Shown: in pieces, positions 48,889 through 57,873 of the stretch | Layout: each line of letters opens with the position of its first letter | How positions within the stretch are numbered: the stretch's first letter is position 1 | DNA from: Rosistilla oblonga | GTDB taxonomy: Bacteria; Planctomycetota; Planctomycetia; Pirellulales; Pirellulaceae | Direction: 5' to 3' | Assembly: GCF_007751715.1 (NCBI RefSeq) | Contig: NZ_CP036292.1 | Coordinates: 4,781,339-4,845,338 of the forward strand | Length of the DNA: 64,000 nt | Position numbers and translations under genes: made by a program | Notes under the pieces: generated by a model | What the model was told of the DNA's origin: nothing | What the model saw: the letters and a program-made list of their open reading frames with translations, nothing else | The model's database searches: none

Positions 48889-49036
48889 CGGGCGTTTCCT
48901 GGGAGCGATGGTTTCTCGAAAAGCGTGAGCTAAGTCACATAGGGTATCTGGCCGCAGCGGTACAATTGTAGGCCTGCCCGGTCGCGCCGAGCAACTGTTC
49001 TCATCTTCTCTTATCTCCGCTTGCCGGATCCTGCTC

Positions 49037-50134
49037 ATGAGCAATCGCATGAAATCCTTCTTCGCCATCGCGATGGTTGGCGTCGCCGTTGCGACCGTCG
49101 CTCGCGCCGACGATTCCCCCACGGCGGCTGCCGACGATTTGGTGCCCCGCTATTTTTTGGCGATGGTACATGCTCCCGAGGTCCACACCGAACTGGAGCT
49201 CTCCGAAGCGCAGATCGCAGATTTGGAAAACGTCTTCCAGAGTGTCGATTCGACTTGGTTTCAATCGCGTCTGCTGCCCGCCGACCAACAGAACAAGATC
49301 ATCGATCAGACCGAACTGCCGGTTCGCAAGTGGTTCGCCGACAACACGTCAGCGAAACAACAGCAACGACTGAAGCAACTGGAATGTTATTCGCAAGGCG
49401 TGCGGATGCTGTTGACCGATGAGATGGCGACGCAGTTGGATATCGATCGCGGCCAACAAACCAAACTGATCGCGTTGGCAAAGACCTGCCGCGATCTGGA
49501 GCAACGTCTTCAGAAGGCTGTCGCCGCCAAACAGCCGACCGACGACCTGACCGAGAAATTGCAAAAGGCAGTCGCTGCGGAACGCGAGGGCTACAAACAG
49601 GTGCTCAAGCCACAGCAGATCCAAAAACTGGGGCAGGTTTTGGGAGAGCCCTTCGATACCGGCAAGCTGAAGCGGACCTATCCAATGGCTCCCGAATTCG
49701 TCCCCGTCGAACACTGGCTCAATTCGCCGCCGCTGCAGATCCGCGAGCTGAAAGGGAAGGTGGTGCTGGTCCATTTTTATGCTTTCCAATGCCACAACTG
49801 CCACGCCAACTTTGCTCATTACCAACGCTGGCACCGCGAACTGCGCGACAAGGGCGTCGTCGTGGTCGGTATCCAGACGCCGGAGACCTCGCGGGAACGC
49901 GATCCCAAGGCGGTGCAGGCGGCGGCGGTCGACCGCCAGTTGGAGTTTCCGATCCTTGTCGACCTCGGCTCGCAAAACTGGCGTGCCTGGGGAAACACGA
50001 TGTGGCCAACCGTTTACGTCGTCGACAAACAGGGGTACATCCGGCACTGGTGGCAAGGCGAATTGAATTGGCAGGGTGCGACGGGGGACAAGACGATCGA
50101 GGATCTGGTCGAACAACTGCTCCAAGAAGGCTAA
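49037..50134 (+). CDS. Secreted thioredoxin-fold (TlpA/redoxin-like) protein
   Basis: This is a 365-residue protein with a Sec signal (FFAIAMVGVAVATVARA). A helical region (residues 30-210) rich in Gln/Leu resembles the LTxxQxxKL-type stretches of planctomycete secreted proteins. The C-terminal thioredoxin domain has KGKVVLVHFYAFQCHNCHAN with the CHNC active site at 252-255. WPTVYVVDKQGYIRHWWQGE is the cis-Pro region. It should act as a periplasmic thiol oxidoreductase or reductant of unknown partners. It starts at ATG 49037; a second ATG at 49049 is an alternative. Confidence 0.85.
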   Translation: MSNRMKSFFAIAMVGVAVATVARADDSPTAAADDLVPRYFLAMVHAPEVHTELELSEAQIADLENVFQSVDSTWFQSRLLPADQQNKIIDQTELPVRKWFADNTSAKQQQRLKQLECYSQGVRMLLTDEMATQLDIDRGQQTKLIALAKTCRDLEQRLQKAVAAKQPTDDLTEKLQKAVAAEREGYKQVLKPQQIQKLGQVLGEPFDTGKLKRTYPMAPEFVPVEHWLNSPPLQIRELKGKVVLVHFYAFQCHNCHANFAHYQRWHRELRDKGVVVVGIQTPETSRERDPKAVQAAAVDRQLEFPILVDLGSQNWRAWGNTMWPTVYVVDKQGYIRHWWQGELNWQGATGDKTIEDLVEQLLQEG

Positions 50135-50265
50135 GCCGCCCCGATCGGCTGGTGACTCTGCAGAAATCGGCTTCACCGACGGTTGCCGGTTGGTGCCCGC
50201 GGTCGCTTTGTGCGACAATATGACCTCGGATCTTTCGATTTGACGTCGGTCAGCGAGCCACAGTT

Positions 50266-50874
50266 TTGTCCCAATCCACCACTCAATTTCTGCTCGATCG
50301 GGCCCGCGAAGGGGACGCCGACGCCTTTGGCGAGCTGCTGGAACAGTATCGCAGCTATCTGTGGATTTTGGCTCACCGCTATCTCGACGATCGGTTGCGG
50401 CAACGGATCGATCCGGCCGATCTGGTTCAGATCACGTTCATGGAAGCCCAACGCGATCTGCCTGCGTTTCGCGGCCAGGAACCGGCGGCGTTTGTCGTTT
50501 GGATCCGCAACATCCTGCGGAACAACCTCGCCTCTGCGGTCGCTCGGCACGTGATCACTCAAAAGCGCTCGGTCGCTCACGAAGTTCGGCTGGCCAACGA
50601 TTCATCGCGCGGTCCGGGACTGGCGGGACAATTGGCGGGCAGCACGACCAGCCCCAGCCAACAGATCATGCGGGCGGAGACTTCGCAGGCGCTGTTGGAC
50701 GCGCTGGATCAATTGCCCGAGATGCAGGCGGCGGCGATCAAGCTGCGGTACATGGAGGGGCTGAACATGAAAGAGATCAGCGAAGCGGTCGGGAAGACGG
50801 AGATGGCTGTTGGCGGGCTGTTGAAGCGGGGGCTGAAGCGGCTGCGGGAAATTCTGTTGGACGAGAGCCAATAG
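50266..50874 (+). CDS. ECF-type RNA polymerase sigma factor
   Basis: This 202-residue sigma-70 family protein has region 2 (FGELLEQYRSYLWILAHRYL, then DPADLVQITFMEA) and region 4 (LPEMQAAAIKLRYMEGLNMK, then ISEAVGKTEMAVGGLLKRGL). The start codon is TTG at 50266, just where the family begins. There is no anti-sigma gene nearby. Instead, a transmembrane Ser/Thr kinase gene follows by 62 bases, an arrangement known from planctomycete ECF groups whose activity is thought to be controlled by the kinase. The target promoters are unknown. Confidence 0.9.
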   Translation: MSQSTTQFLLDRAREGDADAFGELLEQYRSYLWILAHRYLDDRLRQRIDPADLVQITFMEAQRDLPAFRGQEPAAFVVWIRNILRNNLASAVARHVITQKRSVAHEVRLANDSSRGPGLAGQLAGSTTSPSQQIMRAETSQALLDALDQLPEMQAAAIKLRYMEGLNMKEISEAVGKTEMAVGGLLKRGLKRLREILLDESQ

Positions 50875-50936
50875 TCTGGTCCACAATACGAACACTTAAA
50901 TGAAGCAATTCGTGAATTGAGAGCGGTAAAACGGGG

Positions 50937-53099
50937 ATGCCTGATCCAACAAGTTCCAATCAGCCGGAGGAGTCCGATCTTCCCGATCCGATCGACGAGG
51001 CGTTTGTCGCGTATTTAAAAGCGCGCGATGCGGGCGGGTCGGACAGTCGAGCCGACTTTATCGAGCGATTTCCCGATCTGAAATCGCAGCTCTCCGAACT
51101 GTTGGATGCCGCCGATCTGATCGAACAGTTGGCCGGATCGAATGTCGCCAGCGAAAACGCCGATCCAGCAGCCGACACGCGAGCGGGCGTGCGGATCGAC
51201 AGCATCGGCGACGATCTCGAAGCCACGCTGGCGATCACGCCGGTCCCAGGGGAAGGTGCCGGTCCGCAATTGCCCTTCGAAATGGGGGACTACGTTCTCG
51301 AGAGCGTGCTCGGACGCGGCGGGATGGGAGTCGTCTACCTTGGTCATCAGAAGAATCTCGATCGTCCGGTCGCCGTGAAGATGATCCGGTCGGGCGTGTT
51401 GGCTGGCCGCGATGAGATCAAGCGTTTCTGCTCCGAAGCCAAAGCGGCGGCAAAGCTGAAGCATCCCAATATCGTTGCGGTGCATCATTTTGGGCTCGAA
51501 GGGGGACATTACTATTTTTCGATGGACTACGTCGAAGGCTTCGATCTGTCGAAGAAGGTCGACGACGGACCGCAGGACTGTCGCGAGGCGGCGCGGTATG
51601 TCCGCGATGTCGCCGCGGCGATTCACCATGCCCACCAACGCGGGCTGCTGCATCGCGATCTGAAGCCGGGCAACGTCTTGATCGATGCATGCGACCAAGT
51701 CCACGTGACCGATTTTGGATTGGCCAAACATGTCGATGCCGAGAGCAGTCTGACGAACAGCGGCGCGGCGATCGGGACGCCAAATTACATGGCTCCCGAA
51801 CAGGCTAGCGGCGACCACGAAGCGACCTGCCCGCAATCGGACGTCTATTCTTTGGGGGCGATCCTGTTTGCATTGATCACCGGTCGGCCGCCGTTTGTCA
51901 CCGATTCGGTGATGCAAACATTGATGCAGGTGATCCATCGACCGGCGCCGGAACTCCGCTCGCTGTGCGATGCGCCCGAAGATCTCGATACGATCGTCGA
52001 GAAGTGTTTGCAGAAAGAGCCCCAGCAGCGTTACGCGTCGGCCGAAGCGTTGGCGGAAGATCTCGACCGCTTCTTAAATGATCAACCGATCAAGGCCCGG
52101 GCTCGCACGTCGCTGCAACGCGGTCTCGATTGGCTGTCGGAAGTTCCGATCTTCGCCGCGTTGATCGGTCGCCGGTTGATGCATACGTCCGACAGCCATC
52201 GACGCTTTCAATCGATGATCTTGCTGCTGGTGTTGTCGATGCCGATGATCCTGGCCGCCGTTCTGTTTGGCGCTCGAATGCTGCACGATCGATTGCCGTC
52301 GGAGCCGAAGATCGCCGGCGGTCCGGCGGGAGACGTCTACGCGCAGGTCGCTGGTGAACTGGCGGATCGACTGCATCAAGCTGTCGATCGCCCGGTCGTT
52401 GCGATGCCAACGGAAGGATCGGTCGAAAATCTGGAACACCTGCTCGCCGGCGATGTCGACCTGGCGATCCTGCAGGCCAGCGCGGTCCGCGGCGAACAGG
52501 TTAGCGTGATCGCGCCGCTGTATTACGAAGCAGTCCATTTGCTCGCTCGCCGCGATGCCGGAATCGCTCGGTTCGCCGAAATTGCGGGACACCGCGTTGC
52601 GATCGGCGGGCAGGGGAGTGGATCACAACTGGCGGCGCACATGTTGTTCGATTCGCTGGGGCTAGCCGAAAGCGATATCGAGATCGTCTACCAACCGTTT
52701 CAGCAATCGCAAGGCGACGCGACGATTCCGTTGTCGATCGCTTGCGTCGCTCGCGGCAGTAAGATCATGGCCGCTGCACTGCAGAGCCAACAATTCCAGT
52801 TGCTTGCGGTCGAAGATCCTTTAAATATCTCGTTGGATCATCCGACACTGCGACCGCTACAGATCTTGCCGGCCGATTATCCAGCGGCCGATTTGCCAGC
52901 CGACGGGATCGCGACCGTTGGCACGACAGCGTTCCTGGCGACGCGTCGCAACGCACCGGCGGTGCTGGTGACCGCAACGCTCGAAGCACTCTACCGGAGT
53001 GAAATCTCCGTGCCGCGAATGATCACACGTCAACAAGCCGCAGAATGGCAAGGCTTGGCCCTACATCCTGCGGCTCGCGCGTTTTACGAATCCGAGTGA
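50937..53099 (+). CDS. Transmembrane Ser/Thr protein kinase with extracytoplasmic TAXI solute-binding domain
   Basis: This is a 720-residue receptor-like kinase. Residues 15-68 form a helical DEAFVAYLKARDAG module seen in planctomycete kinases. The kinase domain spans about 118-382: glycine loop GRGGMG at 126-131, Lys148, HRDLKPGN at 239-246, DFG at 259-261, and APEQA near 286. One membrane helix lies at about 427-446. Residues 458-720 look like a TAXI/TRAP solute-binding domain: AMPTEGSVENLEHLLAGDVD, LAILQASAVRG, GHRVAIGGQGSGSQLAAHML and the closing LHPAARAFYESE. The outside domain probably senses a small acid such as glutamate, and the inside kinase may act on the neighbouring sigma factor. 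Both are inferences. Confidence 0.88.
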   Translation: MPDPTSSNQPEESDLPDPIDEAFVAYLKARDAGGSDSRADFIERFPDLKSQLSELLDAADLIEQLAGSNVASENADPAADTRAGVRIDSIGDDLEATLAITPVPGEGAGPQLPFEMGDYVLESVLGRGGMGVVYLGHQKNLDRPVAVKMIRSGVLAGRDEIKRFCSEAKAAAKLKHPNIVAVHHFGLEGGHYYFSMDYVEGFDLSKKVDDGPQDCREAARYVRDVAAAIHHAHQRGLLHRDLKPGNVLIDACDQVHVTDFGLAKHVDAESSLTNSGAAIGTPNYMAPEQASGDHEATCPQSDVYSLGAILFALITGRPPFVTDSVMQTLMQVIHRPAPELRSLCDAPEDLDTIVEKCLQKEPQQRYASAEALAEDLDRFLNDQPIKARARTSLQRGLDWLSEVPIFAALIGRRLMHTSDSHRRFQSMILLLVLSMPMILAAVLFGARMLHDRLPSEPKIAGGPAGDVYAQVAGELADRLHQAVDRPVVAMPTEGSVENLEHLLAGDVDLAILQASAVRGEQVSVIAPLYYEAVHLLARRDAGIARFAEIAGHRVAIGGQGSGSQLAAHMLFDSLGLAESDIEIVYQPFQQSQGDATIPLSIACVARGSKIMAAALQSQQFQLLAVEDPLNISLDHPTLRPLQILPADYPAADLPADGIATVGTTAFLATRRNAPAVLVTATLEALYRSEISVPRMITRQQAAEWQGLALHPAARAFYESE

Positions 53100-53107
53100 G
53101 ATTCGTC

Positions 53108-54532
53108 TTAGATTCGGAAGATGGCGTCGATTCCCAGCATGAACTGGTTGTCGTCGTTGCCATCGTCAAACGGTTGGCTGGCGGCGGTGCCGTCGAACCA
53201 ATCGGCTCGCAATTCGGGGCGGATCGTTAGGTTCTTGGAAACCGCCATATTGAATCCAGCCGACAGGCTGTAGAAGTCGCCAACAAATGGCGGATTGTTG
53301 GGATTGCTGGGTCGGTTCAGCCCGACGCGTGTTCCCTCTTCGTCGCGGAACCATTCAAACCGCACGGCTCCCTTCAATCGATCGGTGAAGCAGTAGGTCA
53401 GGTACTGATCGATGCCGTACCAATCGGCGCGACCGCCGTCGGGTGCACCTTCCTCCTGGAAGCCCAACCAGTGATGGAAGACGTAGTCCAAGCGTTTGGT
53501 TACTGGCAACGCCACCAACCAACTGTAGCGGGTGCGATTGGTGAAGTCGGGATTCAGTGCGACGCCCGCCAGGTCGTTGCTTGAATCGCCAGTCGTGATG
53601 GCAAACGAAGTCCATGCCTTGCTCGACTGCGAATCGTAGCGGACCTTCCCGATGAAGCCAGGTTTGTCGCTTTCGCGGTCCAACGAATCCCAGCCGTTGT
53701 GAATTCCCAGGTTAAAGCTCAACGCGTCGGTTGGGCGGACGTTCAACTGGGCGCCCCAGTGAGTGAACGGGCCGGCGAATTGGTAGCTGTAGGATTTGCT
53801 GTAGAAGAAGTTATCGGGGGCCATGACTCCTTCATAACCGACGACCGAATAGAAGTGACCGACCTGCAGCGAGACATCTTCGTTTCCCATCGAAACATAA
53901 GCTTGTGGCAATGCCAAGCCATAATATTCGCCGTTCCAGCGAGCCGCCCCATCGTCGCGGCGTTCCAAACCGTTGGACTGAGCCAACAAGTAATCTTCGC
54001 CGTAGAGAATATCGACGCGACCGCCGATGCCAGCGCCGTAACGGGGCAGGCGTTTCTCGACGATCATGTACAGCTGGTTCAACATCCCTTCGTTGCTACG
54101 ATCGACAGCGTTGTAGGGACCGTTGAACTTACTGTTGGGGCTGGACGTGTTTCCGATGAAGCCGGCATCAACCCAGCCCGAAACGTTCCAACCGCTACTG
54201 GCCTGGCCCAATAGTCCGAGCCCAAACAGCCCACCGTCGCAACAACTGTCCATACCGGCGTCACAGCCAAATCCGCCGTGGTCGCAGCTTGCGCCGCAGA
54301 GGTCGCTGCAGCCTGCCGAGCAACCTCCGAGGCAACCATCATTGCACTCATCGCCGCAGATCATGCGAGCGTCGCAGTCGGAACCGCCGCGATAGTGTGC
54401 TGCGCTATCGCACAACATTCCGTCATCGCACCGAAGGCTCGACAGGCAAGACGGACTGCCCGCCAACAAGACACTCTGCTGTGTGGCGATCGCCAATGCG
54501 ATCGACAACGCACCCAATATATTTTTCCGCAT
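53108..54532 (-). CDS. Outer-membrane porin (BBP2-like) with Cys-rich N-terminus
   Basis: This is a 474-residue protein with a signal peptide (NILGALSIALAIATQQSVLL) starting at ATG 54532. Sixteen upstream codons in the same frame were rejected. The first 75 residues of the mature part have 14 cysteines (for example CDARMICGDECNDGCLGGC). The rest is a beta-barrel with alternating strands: GWNVSGWVDAGFIGN, YMIVEKRLP, GQLDYVFHHWLGFQ-like segments and a C-terminal strand ending in FRI, as outer-membrane proteins do. NPNNPP and DWFDGTAAS are loop-like. Such BBP2 porins are common in planctomycetes. The gene is convergent with the kinase gene, 8 bases apart. Confidence 0.82.
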   Translation of the reverse strand: MRKNILGALSIALAIATQQSVLLAGSPSCLSSLRCDDGMLCDSAAHYRGGSDCDARMICGDECNDGCLGGCSAGCSDLCGASCDHGGFGCDAGMDSCCDGGLFGLGLLGQASSGWNVSGWVDAGFIGNTSSPNSKFNGPYNAVDRSNEGMLNQLYMIVEKRLPRYGAGIGGRVDILYGEDYLLAQSNGLERRDDGAARWNGEYYGLALPQAYVSMGNEDVSLQVGHFYSVVGYEGVMAPDNFFYSKSYSYQFAGPFTHWGAQLNVRPTDALSFNLGIHNGWDSLDRESDKPGFIGKVRYDSQSSKAWTSFAITTGDSSNDLAGVALNPDFTNRTRYSWLVALPVTKRLDYVFHHWLGFQEEGAPDGGRADWYGIDQYLTYCFTDRLKGAVRFEWFRDEEGTRVGLNRPSNPNNPPFVGDFYSLSAGFNMAVSKNLTIRPELRADWFDGTAASQPFDDGNDDNQFMLGIDAIFRI

Positions 54533-54662
54533 CGTAATAGTTTCCCATCCTTGGAAGAACTTACATGAAACACAGTACACCTTTGTTATCTACAAAAGCG
54601 TATGTCAGAGATCGTCTGGCTCCATCCAAGGGGAACAAGCAATACGCGTCGCGACGCTAATT

Positions 54663-54689
54663 AAAAAAAATCCCAATCGCGAATCGGGA
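54663..54689 (-). terminator. Rho-independent terminator on the minus strand
   Basis: Read on the minus strand, TCCCGATT CGC GATTGGGA folds into an eight-pair stem with two wobble pairs, followed by eight U residues. A second hairpin (AGGCATT/AATGCCT at 54699-54718) lies just before it. No annotated minus-strand gene ends here. Confidence 0.75.
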
Positions 54690-54919
54690 GTATTCGGCAG
54701 GCATTGCCAAGAATGCCTATCCCAACATTACCCACGTGTACATACTACTGATCACCCAAAATGGCGACAGCACAGGAGCTCCCGATAGCGTTCTCTTTCC
54801 ATGCTGAACAGGCTCGCCAACGGGGTCGCACACTGTTGGTAGAACTCCGATCCGAATCGCTGTGGCGCTGCGTTCGCACAACACGGACGCCAGGCCCGGC
54901 CCCTTCACGACAAAAGTAT

Positions 54920-54934
54920 TGAGAATCAGTATCA
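54920..54934. promoter_or_regulatory. Fur-like box upstream of hemP
   Basis: TGAGAATCAGTATCA matches 13 of 15 positions of the 7-1-7 Fur consensus TGATAATNATTATCA, and the two mismatches are symmetric. It lies 133 bases before the hemP start. Confidence 0.55.
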
Positions 54935-55067
54935 ACATGCTCTTGCGTTGCGCTTGTATTTTCACAACAATGGCAGTGAAAATGTTCAGCCTCTCCGCCA
55001 CGTGCTCCCACGGCGTGAAAGCTATCAAAGCAATCAAGCCTCCCCGCCGCCGATCGGACCCACTGTT

Positions 55068-55235
55068 ATGGACTCGCCCTCGGACCTCGCTCACCTCGGT
55101 GAGACCCCGATCCTCCCCAAGGTGTTTGAGTTTGCCGCGTTATCGGGCGACCGGCCGGAGGTTTGGATCGAGCTGGACGGGATCACGTACCGTTTACGCA
55201 AGACTCGCCAAGGCAAACTAATCCTTACGAAATGA
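55068..55235 (+). CDS. hemP: Hemin uptake protein HemP
   Basis: This is a 55-residue protein whose C-terminal half matches HemP: VWIELDGITYRLRKTRQGKL followed by ILTK. The N-terminal 20 residues are variable. HemP proteins are linked to haem or iron uptake and are often controlled by Fur; a Fur-like site lies upstream. No haem receptor gene is in the window. ATG at 55068 gives the normal family length; the frame runs further upstream, but that part is not HemP-like. A second short gene follows 10 bases later and is probably co-transcribed. Confidence 0.85.
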   Translation: MDSPSDLAHLGETPILPKVFEFAALSGDRPEVWIELDGITYRLRKTRQGKLILTK

Positions 55236-55245
55236 GATCCGGTCG

Positions 55246-55416
55246 ATGGCTAAAGAACTCTGCAAACTAAAAAAATCATTGCGTGGCGAGATCGGGATGT
55301 ACGTTCGTTTGATCAGCGAACCGACGCATGTCTGTCTAAAATGCGGCCGCGCCGCGAACGATAAAAAGCTGCTGTGCAAACCGCAAAGCATCGCCTCGGC
55401 AATGCAGAAGGCCTAA
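55246..55416 (+). CDS. Small zinc-ribbon-like protein next to hemP
   Basis: This is a 56-residue protein, too small for automatic calls with a 60-residue cutoff. It reads KELCKLKKSLRGEIGMYVRL in the first half and has HVCLKCGRAAND and LLCKP in the second. The CxxC pair (Cys30, Cys33) plus Cys44 and Cys6 could bind one zinc ion. I recall similar small proteins (KxCKLKK...YVCxKCGRxA...LCKP) in other bacteria, but their function is unknown. The spacing of 10 bases after hemP suggests one mRNA. The start ATG 55246 follows GAGATCCGG, a fair ribosome site. Confidence 0.75.
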   Translation: MAKELCKLKKSLRGEIGMYVRLISEPTHVCLKCGRAANDKKLLCKPQSIASAMQKA

Positions 55417-55656
55417 TCGGCGAGTGCTAGTCGCGCGCGGCCGATCGCTGGCCCGCGACGTCGAAATTTTCGTTCTCTCAACCGCAGCAAGCTCTCCTCC
55501 TGCCGCCGGTTTACGTTGGACAGGTGCCGCAAGTCGGCCTCAAGCGTTATAAACAAACCTCGCCGGACATCCGTCCGGCGGTCGCCCGGTTTGTTGCGCT
55601 CGCGACGATCGCCACCCGCGAACCGGCTCTCTACGCATACCTTTCAACCCAAACAA

Positions 55657-56649
55657 ATGACAATGAAGTACGACGTATACGGCGTTGGAAACGCCTTGGT
55701 AGATATTCAAGCCCGCGTCAGCGACCAAGTCTTGGCCGCGACAGGATTTGACAAAGGGATCATGACGCTGGTCGACGACATCCAACAGCAAAGCGTGCTG
55801 TCGAGTTTGGGCGACGTTTCGTTGAACCGCTGTGCCGGCGGATCGGCAGCCAACACGATCGTCGGAATCGCCGACTTTGGCGGCAAGGTCGCCTACGCGG
55901 GGAAGGTCAGCGGCGATGAGGTCGGCGACTTCTTTTTGAAGGACATGCGCGATCTGGGCATCACGATCGAAGTTGCCCCCGCGGCATCGGGACCGACCGG
56001 AACCTGTGCGGTCTTGATCAGCGAAGACGCACAGCGAACGATGCTAACCAATCTCGGCGTCTCGATCACGCTCAGCGAAGCCGATATCGATGAAGCCGAA
56101 ATCGCACAGGCCAAGTACCTGTACGTCGAAGGTTATCTATTGACCGGCGAATCGACCAAGGCGGCTGCTTACAAGGCGATCGATTGTGCCAAGCGGAACA
56201 ACGTCAAAGTTGCCTTCACCGCATCGGATCCCTTTTTGGTGAACACGATGCGAGACGAGATCTGGAGCCTGATCGAAGGTCCCGTCGACCTGTTCTTCTG
56301 CAACGAAGAAGAAGCGAAGAGCCTGACCAAACTAACCGATCCAATCGCCTGTGCCGCAGAGATTCACAAGCACTGCGAAAACGTTGCGATGACCTTAGGG
56401 GCCAACGGATCGATCATCATGCACGGCGGTGAATCGTTCCCGATCGAAGGTGTCGCGACCGACGCGATCGACACCACGGGAGCTGGCGACATGTATGCCG
56501 GCGGCGTGTTGTACGGCATCACCAACGGCATGTCGTGGAAACAAGCCGGGCACTTGGGGTCGCATGCGGCCAGCCGAATCGTGTCGCAGTTGGGCGCCCG
56601 CATGGAAAAGAAGTTCAGCCCCGAAGAGATCAAGCAACTGATGGCCTAG
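55657..56649 (+). CDS. PfkB-family carbohydrate kinase, adenosine-kinase-like
   Basis: This is a 330-residue sugar kinase of the ribokinase/PfkB family. It opens with [19 protein letters not shown]. The first signature is [20 protein letters not shown], and the second is [20 protein letters not shown] with the catalytic Asp of the GAGD motif. [20 protein letters not shown] and [12 protein letters not shown] are typical of bacterial adenosine kinase-like members, which phosphorylate adenosine or a related nucleoside. A ribose or fructose substrate is also possible. ATG 55657 is preferred; ATG 55663 is equally acceptable. Confidence 0.88.
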   Translation: MTMKYDVYGVGNALVDIQARVSDQVLAATGFDKGIMTLVDDIQQQSVLSSLGDVSLNRCAGGSAANTIVGIADFGGKVAYAGKVSGDEVGDFFLKDMRDLGITIEVAPAASGPTGTCAVLISEDAQRTMLTNLGVSITLSEADIDEAEIAQAKYLYVEGYLLTGESTKAAAYKAIDCAKRNNVKVAFTASDPFLVNTMRDEIWSLIEGPVDLFFCNEEEAKSLTKLTDPIACAAEIHKHCENVAMTLGANGSIIMHGGESFPIEGVATDAIDTTGAGDMYAGGVLYGITNGMSWKQAGHLGSHAASRIVSQLGARMEKKFSPEEIKQLMA

Positions 56650-56674
56650 TCGCCACGCTGTTGCTCGACCAATG

Positions 56675-56700
56675 CTCTGGCAGGCGAATCCCTGCCAGAG
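56675..56700. terminator. Perfect stem-loop between convergent genes
   Basis: CTCTGGCAGG and CCTGCCAGAG form a ten-pair stem with a CGAATC loop. It lies between the adenosine kinase and the TIM-barrel gene ends, so it may stop both transcripts. There is no U-run. Confidence 0.55.
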
Positions 56701-56751
56701 TCGTTGATGGCGTGTTTGCGGCCGCCTGATTCGGCGGGCCGACGGCCTTTC

Positions 56752-57672
56752 TTATTGGAAGCGTTCCAGCAGCTTCTTGGTCAATCGAATACCTTCGTAT
56801 TCATCCGGCGTTCCGCCTTCCCATTCGATTCCGACCCAACCGTCGTAACCGGTGTCCAGGACGATCTTCATCAAGCGAGCGTAGTCCAGATTGGCTTCGT
56901 TCCCCTGGTCGTCGAACTTGTGTGCCTTGGCGCTGACAGCCTTTGCGAAAGGCATCAACTCCTCGGTCCCGAGGTAGTTGTCGTATTTTTCGCCGGTTCC
57001 GCGATTGATGTAGAAGTTGCCGAAGTCGGGCAGGGTGCCGCAGTTATCCAAGCCGACCATCTCGATCGTGCCCGCGAGCCATTTGCCGTTGGACGACAGG
57101 CCACCGTGGTTTTCCACGATCACGTTCAAGCCGTGCGGCTTGGCAAATTCGCTCAAACGGCGAAGACCATCGGATGCCAATTTCTGCTGTTCTTTGTATT
57201 CGCCCGAACTGCCGGCGTTGACGCGAACGCTGTGGCAGCCGAGTTCCTTGGCCGCTTCGACCCACTTGTAATGGTTCTCGACAGCTTGCGTTCGCTTCTT
57301 GTCGTCGGGATCGCCCAATCGGCCTTCGCCGTCGATCATGATCAACAGTTGCGTGACGCCATTGTCCGCCGCTCGCTTGTTCAATTCGGCAAGATACGCC
57401 GCGTCTTTCGCTTTGTCCTTGAAGAACTGGTTTACATATTCGATCCCCTCGATGCCAAATTCATTTTTGGCAGTCTCAGCGAATTGCAAGTTGTCCAGCT
57501 TGCCGCCGCGGATCGTGCGATGCAGCGACCATTCGGCCAGCGAGATCTTAAACTTAGGCTTCGTCGCCGCCTGGGCCAAAGCTGTCCGCCCGAGGCTGCC
57601 CAGCGATAGCGCCGCAGCGCCAGCGGCGATACCGGTGCGCAGAAATCCGCGTCGATCTTGTGCTTGAATCAT
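56752..57672 (-). CDS. Tat-exported sugar phosphate isomerase/epimerase-like TIM-barrel protein
   Basis: This 306-residue protein starts at ATG 57672 with a twin-arginine signal: [20 protein letters not shown]. Next comes the AP-endonuclease-2-like TIM barrel: [54 protein letters not shown] and [12 protein letters not shown]. Conserved Glu (VENHGG), His ([11 protein letters not shown]) and the last Glu (IEWEG) probably bind a divalent metal. Similar proteins isomerise or epimerise sugars in the periplasm and are frequent in planctomycetes. The exact substrate is unknown. The gene is convergent with the adenosine kinase. Confidence 0.88.
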   Translation of the reverse strand: MIQAQDRRGFLRTGIAAGAAALSLGSLGRTALAQAATKPKFKISLAEWSLHRTIRGGKLDNLQFAETAKNEFGIEGIEYVNQFFKDKAKDAAYLAELNKRAADNGVTQLLIMIDGEGRLGDPDDKKRTQAVENHYKWVEAAKELGCHSVRVNAGSSGEYKEQQKLASDGLRRLSEFAKPHGLNVIVENHGGLSSNGKWLAGTIEMVGLDNCGTLPDFGNFYINRGTGEKYDNYLGTEELMPFAKAVSAKAHKFDDQGNEANLDYARLMKIVLDTGYDGWVGIEWEGGTPDEYEGIRLTKKLLERFQ

Positions 57673-57873
57673 GGAAGGATGGTTCCTTGAGAAAAAATGG
57701 GAATGGTCTGGTCCGCGTATTCTAGGGGCGCAGGTTCGATCGAAGATCAATTTTCTGCGCGTCCTGGGGTTTCAGGTAGTGTAGTCAAAAACGAGACGAT
57801 CGTGTTGACCTTGCCAATACGAAGAAAGACAATGTAAGGCATCCCGCCCGCGACCTCTGTTCAGGAACTCCCC

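Larger units (their letters stand above)
54533..55067. other. Gene-poor region between porin and hemP
   Basis: About 535 bases with no convincing protein gene. It holds a minus-strand terminator, an adjacent hairpin and a Fur-like box (listed separately). A 53-codon frame at 54761-54922 has no ribosome site. It may encode a small RNA or a long leader. Confidence 0.5.

Noticed and set aside
48889-49122. Upstream extension of the HEAT-like gene
   Set aside because: It overlaps the start of the divergent thioredoxin-like gene and would add 78 residues without family character.
54761-54922. Possible 53-residue gene on the plus strand (MATAQELPIAF...)
   Set aside because: It has no ribosome site and no recognised family, and its stop lies inside the Fur-like box. 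It remains possible.
54717-55094. 125-residue minus-strand frame ending just before the terminator
   Set aside because: The sequence lacks coherent domain features and crosses the hemP start. An RNA gene explains the terminator better.
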